Both the position numbers and the translations under genes were made by a program. 64,000 nt of DNA from CAVPXC01 sp963709505 (GTDB lineage: Bacteria; Chloroflexota; Anaerolineae; JAAEKA01), in NCBI GenBank assembly GCA_963709505.1, contig CAVPXC010000007.1, positions 1-64,000 on the forward strand, read 5' to 3'. The notes under the pieces are model-generated. The model searched no databases. It was not told where the DNA came from and saw only the letters and a program-made list of their open reading frames with translations. Within the stretch, counting starts at the first letter, position 1. Each line of letters starts with the position of its first letter. Below are positions 36,011 through 44,084 of the stretch, piece after piece.

Positions 36011-36867
36011 GGGTTGCCGGCATAACCCTGGTCATGTTTCTCTTGGGTGTAGGCATCATGGGCGCGATCTTCGGCGCGTTTTTTGCGCACGGGCTAACCA
36101 CACGGTTCAAGAGAATCTTCGTTACCACCGATCTGTGGAGCGCCGGAGATTTCTCAAGGTACAGCGATGACACCGCAGGAGACGAGATTACCCAAATTGC
36201 CCAGCGTTTGAACAGTATGGCCAAACAATTAAAGATCCTGCTGCGCAGGCGACAAGATATGGCCGTCTCTGAAGAACGTAACCGCCTGGCGCGTGACCTG
36301 CACGACAGCGCCAAGCAGCAGGCTCTGGCGGCTTCCTTTGAATTGGGGACTGCACTCACTTTGTACGAACGCGATCCGGACGGCGCAAAACATCACCTGG
36401 TGGAGGCCGATGCGCTGGTTGATTCGGTCCGTAAGAAGCTCACCAACCTGGTCCACGAGCTGCGCCCTCAGGACATGGACGGACAGGATTTTTCCGAAAC
36501 CCTGAAAGAGTACGCCTTTGAATGGTCCCATCGCAATGGGGTTGAAATGATTTTTCACGTTGAAGGGAACAACGAGCTCCCGCTGGAGACCCGCGAAATT
36601 CTATTCCGCATCGCGCAGGAAGCTCTGGCGAACGTTGCGCGTCATAGTTCTGCCCGTTGTACAGACGTATCTCTGGAACTCGGTGCAAACTCCACGACAA
36701 TGATCGTCAAAGACGATGGCCGCGGCTTTGATCCACTTGCACACCATGGTGGGATTGGCCTTGCGTCGATGCGCGAACGCACCGAAGACCTTGGTGGAAG
36801 TTTTGCCGTCGAAAGCGCGCCAGGCCGGGGCACCCAGATTGTAGTCACTCTGCCGTTGGCAGATTAG
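36011..36867 (+). pseudogene. Histidine kinase, NarX/LiaS (HisKA_3) type, N-terminally truncated
   Basis: About 277 residues from ATG 36034; the coding frame continues to the junction at 36010. One membrane helix (GITLVMFLLGVGIMGAIFGAFF), a HAMP-like segment, the HisKA_3 phosphoacceptor EERNRLARDLHDSAKQQALA, and the HATPase with VKDDGRGFDP and GIGLASMRERTEDLGG. The kinase core is intact but the sensor part and first helix are gone. AAGGAGGAG and a response regulator gene follow, as in a normal two-component operon. Could still be translated, signal-blind. Confidence 0.75.
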
Positions 36868-36881
36868 AACAAGGAGGAGTC

Positions 36882-37184
36882 ATGGCTGCTCCAATTGATT
36901 TGATCACGGTAATGATCGTCGATGACCATGAAATGGTTCGGCGGGGCGCTTGCAGTTTCTGGAAGCCCAACCGGATATCTCTGTCGTCGCGCAGGCAGGT
37001 TCAGGTGCAGAGGCAGTCACGTTAGCGCAAGAATTCGTCCCCGATGTGGTTTTAATGGACCTGGTGATGCCGGGGATGGACGGTCAAGGGGCACGTCAGC
37101 AACATTCTCAGCAAATTGCACCTGGTCGATCGCACCCAGGCAGCAGCCTACGCCTGGCAGGAAGGGGTCGTCCGCCGGGAATAG
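36882..37184 (+). pseudogene. NarL/LuxR-type response regulator with internal deletion
   Basis: ATG 36882 with AAGGAGGAG upstream. Receiver start ITVMIVDDHEMVRRG, then a one-base slip, QFLEAQPDISVVAQAGSG and the phosphoacceptor region VVLMDLVMPGMDG. Directly after MDG (about 37083) the sequence jumps, in another frame, to the end of the LuxR helix-turn-helix, VKGHVSNILSKLHLVDRTQAA, ending GVVRRE at TAG 37182-37184. About 250-350 bases of the usual gene are missing. Confidence 0.8.
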
Positions 37185-37253
37185 ATGGGCGCGAACCGAG
37201 CGAGTTCAGGGCTAGGAGTTACGCAGTTGGCGGGTCTGTGGAGGGGGACAGCT

Positions 37254-37380
37254 AGCTCTCAAGACATGTTCGCAAACCCATCTTCAGCAATCTAAAACCA
37301 TCCCTTCAGGCCCGTGTGTATTCCATCGTCATGCGCCATGCTATTAGCAGGATCAACCTGAAAAAAATCAAGCGATTAGG
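37254..37380 (+). pseudogene. Unrecognised C-terminal coding tail
   Basis: A frame ending in TGA at 37378-37380 reads KPIFSNLKPSLQARVYSIVM and then RHAISRINLKKIKRLG. It looks like the end of a protein but has no start or recognisable family; it sits between two deleted genes. Confidence 0.25.
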
Positions 37381-38143
37381 TTGACAAGCGATGTCTCGGG
37401 CGGCGAGCCGCCTCAGCCGCCCAGGACCGAGGAGATCACCTTCCAGTCCGGTGAGTTCAAGCTCGTCGGCGATCTCCGCACACCTGCTGGAACCGGCCCG
37501 TTCCCGGTCGTCCTGTTCGTGCATGGCTCCGGGCCGATTGACCGCACATTTTTCGGGTATTACCTGCCAGTCATGGAGCGCATGCTGCGTGCCGGCTACG
37601 CGGTCTTCTCCTGGGACAAGCCGGGTTATGGTGAATCCACGGGGCAGCTTCGCGAGCCCTACCTGAGACATCAACGGGCCCAAATCGTCCTCGATGCGAT
37701 CGAGGTCATGAAGACACATCCCGATATCGATCCCCAGCAGATCGGCCTGTGGGGGATCAGCCAGGCCGGTTACGTGATGCCCCGCGTGCTCTCGACAGGC
37801 GAGGACATCGCCTTCATGATCGCAGTTTCCTGTCCAGGCATGGCAGGAGTCGACCAAATGGCCTACCTGATTGCGTCTCAAGCTACCTGTGCTGGCCATC
37901 TTCGGCGAGCGGGACACGCAGGCCGATCCAATCCAGGGGGTGCACGCCTACCGGGAAGCCCTGGAGCAAGCGGGTAACCCAGCCTCCCGTGTTGAAATCG
38001 TCCCGGGCGTCAACCACGCCATGATCTTGGCGGAGACCGGCTGTTATGATGTGTTGGCCGAATCAGTGCAGAGCGGCGCTTGGACGATCGCGCCGGAGTT
38101 TCTGGATATGCAGGAGGAGTGGCTTAGGGATCTGCGTCAATGA
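37381..38143 (+). pseudogene. Alpha/beta-hydrolase with internal deletion
   Basis: First part (open from TTG 37381): GPFPVVLFVHGSGPIDR (oxyanion region), SWDKPGYGESTG, and the nucleophile elbow IGLWGISQAGYVMPR. Near 37880 it switches frame to KLPVLAIFGERDTQADPIQG (acid residue region) and VEIVPGVNHAMI (catalytic His). The helical cap, normally about 100 residues between these parts, is missing; the junction lies in ACCTGTGCTGGCC, readable in both frames. The N-terminus lacks a start and leader. Catalytic triad elements remain but the protein is out of frame. Confidence 0.75.
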
Positions 38144-38201
38144 CTATGCCGCATCAAATCCAGTCTGATATCCAGCCAATTCGAGGATTGCAAAACTAGA
38201 G

Positions 38202-38244
38202 ACAAGTGGGCGGCTCAGCACGGTCAGCTGGGCCGCCCACTTGT
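38202..38244 (+). terminator. Strong hairpin downstream of the hydrolase remnant
   Basis: ACAAGTGGGCGGC (38202-38214) pairs with GCCGCCCACTTGT (38233-38244 area); a weak T/A tract (TGAAAAGG) follows. Probably a terminator. Confidence 0.65.
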
Positions 38245-38394
38245 TGAAAAGGAGTCCCGGCGCTGCAAGCTGGCAGGAGTACGTGGCCTCGACCCGGGAT
38301 GTGCTCCTCCGGATCGTTTCGTCCTACCAGTCGCTAACTGAAGTCACTCCAGCCCCAGGTTCGCAGGACTACCCCTGATCTGTCCGCTTGGCAA

Positions 38395-38607
38395 TCATAG
38401 GTCTTCTGGAGCGAGACCAGTCACCTTGGCGATACGTGCCAACATGCGGGGACCGATCTCGTCGCTTTCGTGGAATGCAAAGACGACATCAGGCCAACCG
38501 GGGCGCTCAAGCACACGATGGGATCCGGTCTGGCGTTTGATGCTCCACCCGATACGAAGTAGCGCCGCCAGAACGCGCTTCGCCTTTGTCGAGCGCCAGT
38601 CACTCAT
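38395..38607 (-). CDS. hicA: HicA-type mRNA interferase toxin
   Basis: 70 residues, normal for HicA. Double-stranded-RNA-binding-like fold with the key histidine in RQTGSHRVLERPGW and the family C-terminus DEIGPRMLARIAKVTGL. The gene follows hicB with a 4-base overlap (ATGA), so they are one operon. HicA cleaves mRNAs and is neutralised by HicB. Confidence 0.88.
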   Translation of the reverse strand: MSDWRSTKAKRVLAALLRIGWSIKRQTGSHRVLERPGWPDVVFAFHESDEIGPRMLARIAKVTGLAPEDL

Positions 38608-38813
38608 GCTGCCGCAAACGAGATGCTCATGAGCCGGCTCGGCAGGCTCTCACCATGTTCAAGGCGGTCGGCAAGAACCCGCAGCGCCAACGCTTGAACC
38701 TTGGCCATTGCCTCTTCAAGCGTGCGCCCGTAGGCCAGGACGCCTGGGAGCTCCATTACCTCGGCCAGCCAGCGTCCGTCCTCTTCCTGTTCATATTGGA
38801 TATCGAACTTCAT
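38604..38813 (-). CDS. hicB: HicB-type antitoxin
   Basis: 69 residues from the ATG at 38813. KFDIQYEQEEDGRWLAEVMELPGVLAYGRT, broken here as the strand pair and the ELPGV.A.G.T motif, followed by EEAMAKVQALALRVLADRL. This is the partial RNase-H-like fold of HicB; there is no C-terminal DNA-binding domain, so autoregulation may need another factor. Its ATG overlaps the stop of an upstream ORF. Confidence 0.87.
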   Translation of the reverse strand: MKFDIQYEQEEDGRWLAEVMELPGVLAYGRTLEEAMAKVQALALRVLADRLEHGESLPSRLMSISFAAA

Positions 38814-39037
38814 CACTCGCTCTCCAATTCGACGATGTAACACGCTACCACCTCATTCCGGTTAAGGACCATATGTGCTGTACCAATCTCGATCTCGTAG
38901 TCATTCTACATGCGCTGATGGTTTTCTGCAAGCGTGTTATCGTCCTGGTCTCGGCCAGCATGAAAACCGCTGCGCCCTTCTGGCGTCACCACACCCGTGG
39001 CAGCAGCCCGTAGCGCGTCTGCAGTGTTCTTTTGCAT
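38813..39037 (-). pseudogene. Small ORF upstream of hicB with one in-frame stop
   Basis: From ATG 39037 the frame reads MQKNTADALRAAATGVVTPEG to a TAG after 43 codons, then continues NDYEIEIGTAHMVLNRNEVVA and ends YIVELESE with its TGA overlapping the hicB ATG. The overlap and length suggest a small third gene of the hic module, now interrupted. Family not recognised. Confidence 0.35.
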
Positions 39038-39084
39038 TGTAACCTTCGCTTGCCGTAGAGAGCGACGACCACTTTCAAACGCAC

Positions 39085-40449
39085 TTATTGATAATCCCGA
39101 TAGGCAAACCTGAGCCGCGAATAAAAGCGTTTGCCTTTGGCTTGCAAAACAAGCAGATCCCGCAAATGATACTTCGGCACCGTGCTAAGCTTCTTCCAGG
39201 GCGACGCCGCTTTCGTGCTGAGCCGGTAGTACTCTTCGTAAAATTCGTCGAGGGGCAAGTGCGTCGGCAACAGCGTGTGAATGAAGTCGAAGAAGTCGTA
39301 GTCGTTCGTGAGTAAACGGTCCTTGATTTCCTCGAAGAAGTCGGTGCCGGGCAGCGGCGTCAACACGGCAAAGGTCGGGAAGCTCAGCCCCAGACCGCGG
39401 CAATACTGTCGGAAGAACGCAAAGTCCTTGCGGGTGAACTCCGGCCGCACGATGAACGAGGCGTACAGCTCGATGCCGAGATCGTGCAGGATCTTGATGG
39501 CCTGCTCGTTGTCGCCAACGGTCGAGCCCTTGTGGATGAACTGCAGATCCTCGTCGGTGCAGAATTCGAGCCCGACAAAGACCCGCTCCAGGCCGATATT
39601 TCGCCACATCGCCAACAGATCGGGGTTACGCGCGATGGTGTCACTCCTGCCGTAGAGGAAATACCGCTTCTTGATGCCAGCCGCCTTGATCAGCTCCGCC
39701 AGCCGCTTCATGCGCGGCCCGTCCACCAGCAACTCGTCGTCGGCAAAGAAGACGAACGGCTCTTCCAGGGTCGCCAACTCCTCCACTACCTTCTCCGGCT
39801 GTCGCTTGAGATAGCGCCCGCCGGCCAGCTTCCACAGCGCACAGAAACTGCATCGGTAGGGGCAACCCTTGGACGTGCGCATGGTGGCCAGGGGCTTCAT
39901 CCACTCCGAGAAGTAGTGCTTTCGATACGGCGCCGTCAGCCACCGCTCCGGCAGTGGAAAGGCGTCCAGATCGGCGATTGGCTGAGAGTCCGCATGGACC
40001 AGGCAACCGTCTTGGGCAAAAGTCACCCCGGGGATACCGCCAAACCCGACGCCCTTCTCGCTGCGCCGGACGATTTCCCGGAAAGGCTCCACCCCCTCAC
40101 CCATCACGATCAGGTCGATGGAGGGCCAGAGAAAATCGATCGGCGCCACCGTAGCGTGATGGCCGCCGACTACCGTCAGCACGCCCGGATTCCATTGCTT
40201 GATCTGGTCAAACAGCCTGCGCACGACGTTGACGTGCACTGTATAGGCTGTGATGCCGACGAGCTGTGGCTGAAAATCCTCCAGGACATTCGACAGGTCT
40301 TTTTCCAATCGCATGTCCAGGATGCGGACGTCGTGGTCTTGTGCCACGCCAGCAGCGACGTATTCGAGAGCCAAAGGTTCGTACAGAAACACATCTTCGC
40401 CGCCGATGGTCACAGAGGCCTTGGGCGGTTGAATGAGCATGATTTTCAT
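39085..40449 (-). CDS. B12-binding-domain radical SAM protein
   Basis: 454 residues. N-terminal cobalamin-binding-like Rossmann domain (MKIMLIQPPKASVTIGGED, LVGITAYTVHVN, VVGGHHATVAP) to about 140, then a radical SAM core with the [4Fe-4S] motif CPYRCSFCALW near 202 and a late SPWKKLSTVPKYHLRDLL helix. The architecture is that of BchE, HpnP and HpnJ-like enzymes that methylate or rearrange lipids and other metabolites. The classical DXHXXG cobalamin motif is not visible, as in many of this subgroup. Followed 9 bases upstream by a GNAT gene on the same strand. Substrate unknown. Confidence 0.88.
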   Translation of the reverse strand: MKIMLIQPPKASVTIGGEDVFLYEPLALEYVAAGVAQDHDVRILDMRLEKDLSNVLEDFQPQLVGITAYTVHVNVVRRLFDQIKQWNPGVLTVVGGHHATVAPIDFLWPSIDLIVMGEGVEPFREIVRRSEKGVGFGGIPGVTFAQDGCLVHADSQPIADLDAFPLPERWLTAPYRKHYFSEWMKPLATMRTSKGCPYRCSFCALWKLAGGRYLKRQPEKVVEELATLEEPFVFFADDELLVDGPRMKRLAELIKAAGIKKRYFLYGRSDTIARNPDLLAMWRNIGLERVFVGLEFCTDEDLQFIHKGSTVGDNEQAIKILHDLGIELYASFIVRPEFTRKDFAFFRQYCRGLGLSFPTFAVLTPLPGTDFFEEIKDRLLTNDYDFFDFIHTLLPTHLPLDEFYEEYYRLSTKAASPWKKLSTVPKYHLRDLLVLQAKGKRFYSRLRFAYRDYQ

Positions 40450-40457
40450 GGGTTCAC

Positions 40458-40970
40458 CTACGGCGCCAGAGATGTGACGATTACCTTCTTTTTCATCGGC
40501 TGGTATCGCAATCCAGCGCCTTCAAAACTCCAGCCGTTGCGGATGCCTGTTGTCCGCTTGTAGCCCATGGCAAGATAGAAGGGCACCGCCAGAAGCGTCG
40601 AGGCGACCCTGATTGTCCCCGCGCCTTGGCGGATACATTCCTGTTCGCAGCGCTCCACCAATTGCCTGCCGATGCCGCGGCGGTGGTAGTCTCCGCGGAC
40701 AAACAAGCTCTGAATTCTTTCCGTTCTGCCTCTGAGCACGCCGACAATCTCGCCCTCGTCTTCGGCGACGAAGACCATCGAGGCGCGGATTGCTTGGGCA
40801 ATGGCCAGGCAATGCGCCTCGTCCGCCGATCGCGCGAATTGGAATGGGCCGAGAAGCTTCGCCTTTTCCTCAGGTGACGCGAAGTCGAGGTTGAATTCGC
40901 CGTAGGTGTCGGCAATGAGCCGGCCTACACTCTCGGCATCCAACTCGTCGTATGCACGAATGCTGATCAT
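40458..40970 (-). CDS. GNAT-family N-acetyltransferase
   Basis: 170 residues. Acetyl-CoA-binding motif A is IQSLFVRGDYHRRGIGRQLVE (R/Q-x-x-G-x-G/A) near residue 92, followed by ASTLLAVPFYLAMGYKRTTG (motif B). ERIQSLFV supplies the strand 4 splay. Lies 9 bases before the radical SAM gene on the same strand and probably shares its transcript, so it might modify the same product; otherwise the acceptor is unknown. Confidence 0.88.
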   Translation of the reverse strand: MISIRAYDELDAESVGRLIADTYGEFNLDFASPEEKAKLLGPFQFARSADEAHCLAIAQAIRASMVFVAEDEGEIVGVLRGRTERIQSLFVRGDYHRRGIGRQLVERCEQECIRQGAGTIRVASTLLAVPFYLAMGYKRTTGIRNGWSFEGAGLRYQPMKKKVIVTSLAP

Positions 40971-41018
40971 CCTTGTCCCTCTTTCAGTCAGAAACGACCA
41001 GGAATCGGATCTTCCAGG

Positions 41019-41168
41019 CTACTTCTTCCTGGAGAGTGCGATGGAAACCAGCCCTAATACCCCAAGTGCAATTGCGCCGGACGTGGCATAGGCGCCTTCT
41101 CCCAGGAGGAGAAGCAGCACAGCCGCAGCCACAAGGATGAGACCTACGATCAAGCGGGACGTTTTCAT
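41019..41168 (-). CDS. 49-residue membrane protein
   Basis: ATG at 41168 preceded by AGGAGGC with a 6-base spacer. The product is almost wholly hydrophobic: LIVGLILVAAAVLLLLLG, then SGAIALGVLGLVSIAL, ending SRKK, i.e. two membrane helices. No family known. Stands before the GNAT gene on the same strand with 48 bases between. Confidence 0.65.
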   Translation of the reverse strand: MKTSRLIVGLILVAAAVLLLLLGEGAYATSGAIALGVLGLVSIALSRKK

Positions 41169-41338
41169 AGTTTGCCTCCTGTAACCATTCTACTCCCGTT
41201 GATGGTTTCCCGCAAGCGTTTTTTACTTCAAGGGCCTCTCCATGTATGTTTGGCGGATAGTCGCTGCGATTGTACAATGGGTTATGCGCACGAAGTTGTG
41301 ACCTGTGATAGATCCCGTGACGAAAAGAGAATTAATCG

Positions 41339-41905
41339 ATGACCACACCACCCGTCAATGACATCGTTATCCGCCTCGACACGATCGACGAGCTTTTCAA
41401 CGCGCCGGACATCAACCCATTTTCCGACGAGGAAGTCGACGTGCTCGGCGAGCCGGCGATGATGCGCGTTGTGCGCAGGCTGCAGGCGCGACAAGTCCGC
41501 AACTGGGAAGGGGTGCGATTGATCATCGCGCTGCCCGCTGACCAGATCACCCCCGATTTGGAAGTACTCACCGAGCAGGCGATACGCCGCTATAGCAACG
41601 CTAAGATCGAGGACAACAAACTGCAGATCCGCCTCTCGCGCATGCGTAGCTTGATCGGGCTGGCCATGGTGACCGCACTGTCGATCCTTATCATTGGGGT
41701 AGCCTACCTGCTCTTTAACAGTGTCTTTTCCGATGCTTCGGATACGGTCCGGGGAATTGTCGCTGCCAGCATCAGCGTTTTCGTCTGGGTAGTCTTGTGG
41801 GATCCTATGGAGCAGTTGTTGTTCGATTGGGTGCAGCCCCGCATCGAGAACAACATCTTGCGTAAGCTTCAGGGGATCGACATTGTCATACGACCCAAAT
41901 TCTAG
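41339..41905 (+). CDS. Two-helix membrane protein of unknown function, paralogue A
   Basis: 188 residues. A cytoplasmic N-terminal half with DIVIRLDTIDELFNAPDINPF and LPADQITPDLEVLTEQAI, two membrane helices (about 105-127 and 138-158, LIGLAMVTALSILIIGVAYL and IVAASISVFVWVVLW), and a C-terminal DWVQPRIENNILRKLQ. The same layout and several identical motifs occur in the next gene, 19 bases downstream. I do not recognise the family. Confidence 0.75.
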   Translation: MTTPPVNDIVIRLDTIDELFNAPDINPFSDEEVDVLGEPAMMRVVRRLQARQVRNWEGVRLIIALPADQITPDLEVLTEQAIRRYSNAKIEDNKLQIRLSRMRSLIGLAMVTALSILIIGVAYLLFNSVFSDASDTVRGIVAASISVFVWVVLWDPMEQLLFDWVQPRIENNILRKLQGIDIVIRPKF

Positions 41906-41924
41906 CCCGGCGAGTCTCGCAGCC

Positions 41925-42497
41925 ATGCAAGCAGAAACTACCATCGTCATCCAACTCAGCAGCATCGACGAGCTGTTCGTTGCGCCGGCGGCCAATCCCT
42001 TCTCGACGCACAAGGTCGACATTTTGGGCCAGGCCGGCGTGGACGTTGCGCAGAAGCAGGTGATGCGACACTGGCCCCGGCTGCCGCGCGCCATCCACCT
42101 CACGATGCAATTGCCGCCTGACCAGATCACGCCCGACCTTGCGCAGCGCACGCACGCCGCGATGCAGCACTACTGGGCCGCCAAGATCGACGACAACCGC
42201 CTGCAACGAAAGCTTACCGTCCAGCGCTCGCTGCGACAGTTGGTAGGTGCGTTCATCGCCATTTTGCTAGCTTTGGTGTTTATTGCGTTCCTCGTGGCGA
42301 ATCCCTTCGAGTTGATTCCCGCCTTTCTGCGCGGGATACTCATCGTGCTGGCGCTCTATGCCTGCTCCGTGCTCAGCTTCGATGCGGTGTGGTCATTGGT
42401 CTTCGACTGGGTGCCATTCGAGCAGGATAACGCGGCATATCGAGCGCTTCAAAGAATGGAAATCGCTTTGGACGAGGCGAGTTGCGAAGAGACCTAG
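41925..42497 (+). CDS. Two-helix membrane protein of unknown function, paralogue B
   Basis: 190 residues from ATG 41925 (a TTG 42 bases earlier is open but extends beyond the homologous start). TIVIQLSSIDELFVAPAANPF, LPPDQITPDLAQRTHAAMQ, AKIDDNRLQRKL and FDWVPFEQDNAAYRALQ match the corresponding parts of the preceding gene: ID-ELF-AP-NPF, LP-DQITPDL, AKI-DN-LQ. It is therefore a tandem duplicate. Two central helices. Function unknown; the two products could form a heteromer. Confidence 0.75.
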   Translation: MQAETTIVIQLSSIDELFVAPAANPFSTHKVDILGQAGVDVAQKQVMRHWPRLPRAIHLTMQLPPDQITPDLAQRTHAAMQHYWAAKIDDNRLQRKLTVQRSLRQLVGAFIAILLALVFIAFLVANPFELIPAFLRGILIVLALYACSVLSFDAVWSLVFDWVPFEQDNAAYRALQRMEIALDEASCEET

Positions 42498-42654
42498 CGG
42501 ATCTCCCGTCGAGCCAGCAATAACAGATGCTCCCAGACGAAAACTCCCAGCAGTGAGGGGATGTGTTCAGGAATAGATCCCAAGTTGCTTACTTGCTGTG
42601 GCTAGCTGAGTTATTGCTTCTTCCGGGGTTGGTTGTGCACAGGGGGTGTGTTGA

Positions 42655-43116
42655 TCAGGTGTGCCCAGGGGATTGGAGCCAGTGCTTTTTTTCGGCGATC
42701 AAGTCATCCCATCTCATCACGTCCGTTTCTAGCTCATACTCAAATTCATTTCCTAAATCACCTGCCTCTAGTCTTCTTCTAAATTCTCCGTACTCCAAAC
42801 CATACTTGATCTCCAACTCCAATCGCTCCTGTTCACATGACTCGAGTATGTCGGTCCGATCCAGGTAGGTGAGGAGGTAGCGCGTGCGGCCAGCGGGCAC
42901 GTGTTCGAGAAAGGTGGTGAAGGTGGTCTGGATCTCCAGCTCGAAGGGGTGTTTGGCTTCGACAAGGACGGCGATGCCACCGCCAGTATCGCCCTCCGCC
43001 ATTAGGTTAATCACGTTGTCGCCCAGCGAGATGGCGCGCAGCTCGACCGGCGGTGTTTGACTCAGACGCCAAAGAATTCGTTGTTCTGCTGGAAACAGGT
43101 CGACGTCCGTGGGCAT
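42655..43116 (-). CDS. Hypothetical protein
   Basis: 153 residues, acidic, no membrane segment: LVEAKHPFELEIQTTFTTFLEH, a helical stretch SCEQERLELEIKYGLEYGEF and a charged C-terminus. Base composition of the 3' half is lower in GC than the neighbours. No family recognised; no operon partner. Confidence 0.6.
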   Translation of the reverse strand: MPTDVDLFPAEQRILWRLSQTPPVELRAISLGDNVINLMAEGDTGGGIAVLVEAKHPFELEIQTTFTTFLEHVPAGRTRYLLTYLDRTDILESCEQERLELEIKYGLEYGEFRRRLEAGDLGNEFEYELETDVMRWDDLIAEKKHWLQSPGHT

Positions 43117-43170
43117 TGACGATCCTTCTTGCGGCGTTGGGCTGTTGCGGGCTTCTCAATTTGTGAACCG

Positions 43171-43255
43171 ACTGGTAGGGGCGGGTCTTGCACCCGCTCT
43201 CCTAGGGATCGTCCACAAACAAGCCGGGGCGGGTGCAAGACCCGCCCCTACCAGT
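43171..43255. repeat. Perfect 27-bp inverted repeat
   Basis: ACTGGTAGGGGCGGGTCTTG plus CACCCGC (43171-43197) is the exact reverse complement of 43229-43255; the loop is 31 bases. Internally the arm itself contains GCGGGT/ACCCGC. Intergenic, downstream of osmC on the other strand; REP/MITE-like. Confidence 0.9.
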
Positions 43256-43287
43256 CGCTGGAATCTATAATTGAAGTCCCATCAGCG

Positions 43288-43713
43288 CTACGCGCCAGAC
43301 TTAATGATCCGGTAGCTGCTGGTGATCTCTGCAGCTTTCTTGAGCATTGCCTGGGCCGAGCAATAGGTCGTCTCCGAAAGCCCGATGGCCCGCTGCAGCG
43401 AGTTCTCGTTAACGTCGCCTGTCGCAACGTACTCAATGTGGATCTTGGTGTACACATTCGGATGGCTGCTTGCCTGCTCGGCGGTCACGATCACTTGAAA
43501 GTCCTGCAGCGGCTCGCGTTTCTTCTGCATGATGCTGATCACATCCATGGCCGTGCAGCCTGCCAGGCCCATCAGCAATAGCTGCAATGGCCGAGGGCCA
43601 AGGTTCTGACCACCCACCGCTGCCGACGAGTCCAGCATGATCTTGTTGCCGGTGTCGTTCTCTGCCTCAAGCAGCAATCCCTCGTGCTGCCAGGTAACGG
43701 AAACTTGTGCCAT
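43288..43713 (-). CDS. OsmC/Ohr-family peroxidase-like protein
   Basis: 141 residues. OsmC fold with the first redox cysteine in LLMGLAGCTAMDVISIMQKK and the second in LSETTYCSAQAML, plus GPRPLQLLL before the central helix. Such enzymes reduce organic hydroperoxides with lipoyl or thiol donors; this subgroup (YhfA-like, with MDVI.IM.KKRE) is less well characterised. Own gene, minus strand. Confidence 0.9.
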   Translation of the reverse strand: MAQVSVTWQHEGLLLEAENDTGNKIMLDSSAAVGGQNLGPRPLQLLLMGLAGCTAMDVISIMQKKREPLQDFQVIVTAEQASSHPNVYTKIHIEYVATGDVNENSLQRAIGLSETTYCSAQAMLKKAAEITSSYRIIKSGA

Positions 43714-43820
43714 GGTTCACTCCTCTTTCGTTAGTTGCTGCGCTCTGACAATCGACGAAGGTCGAAAGTCAATCGGGTGCTGTCGTCTTTCATCGACCGT
43801 CACCCGTGCGGTGCTTCAGG

Positions 43821-44084
43821 TCATTGCACGCTAAGATACTCACTCAGTTCCAAACACTTGAGCAGCCGCGTCTCGACCTCCCCGGGCATAGGCTCGGGCG
43901 GCAAGGCATGGTAGAGCAACACGGTCTTGCGGAGCGTATCCACCACCACTCGACAGTTGTCGCACTCCGCCATATGATGCTCGATCTCGATGCACAGAGT
44001 CTCATCCAGATCGCCGTCGACGTAGTCGCTCAGGTCCCTGAGCAGCTCGCGGCATTCGCCATGTTGGTGGTTGCGTTCAGTCAT
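43821..44084 (-). CDS. Anti-sigma factor with zinc-finger (zf-HC2)
   Basis: 87 residues. The zinc-binding motif is HMAECDNC (H-x3-C-x2-C), preceded by CRELLRDLSDYVDGDL. There is no membrane helix, so this is a soluble ZAS-type anti-sigma factor of the RsrA/ChrR kind that can sense oxidants or metals through the Zn site. Overlaps the sigma gene stop by 4 bases. Confidence 0.88.
   Translation of the reverse strand: MTERNHQHGECRELLRDLSDYVDGDLDETLCIEIEHHMAECDNCRVVVDTLRKTVLLYHALPPEPMPGEVETRLLKCLELSEYLSVQ

Noticed and set aside
39484..40563. 359-codon plus-strand frame opposite the radical SAM gene
   Set aside because: The opposite strand shows a complete CxxxCxxC enzyme; the plus-strand product has no motif and no ribosome binding site.
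43171..43255. tRNA or rRNA-like structure in the 27-bp inverted repeat
   Set aside because: No cloverleaf, anticodon arm or CCA-type end; a simple long hairpin.
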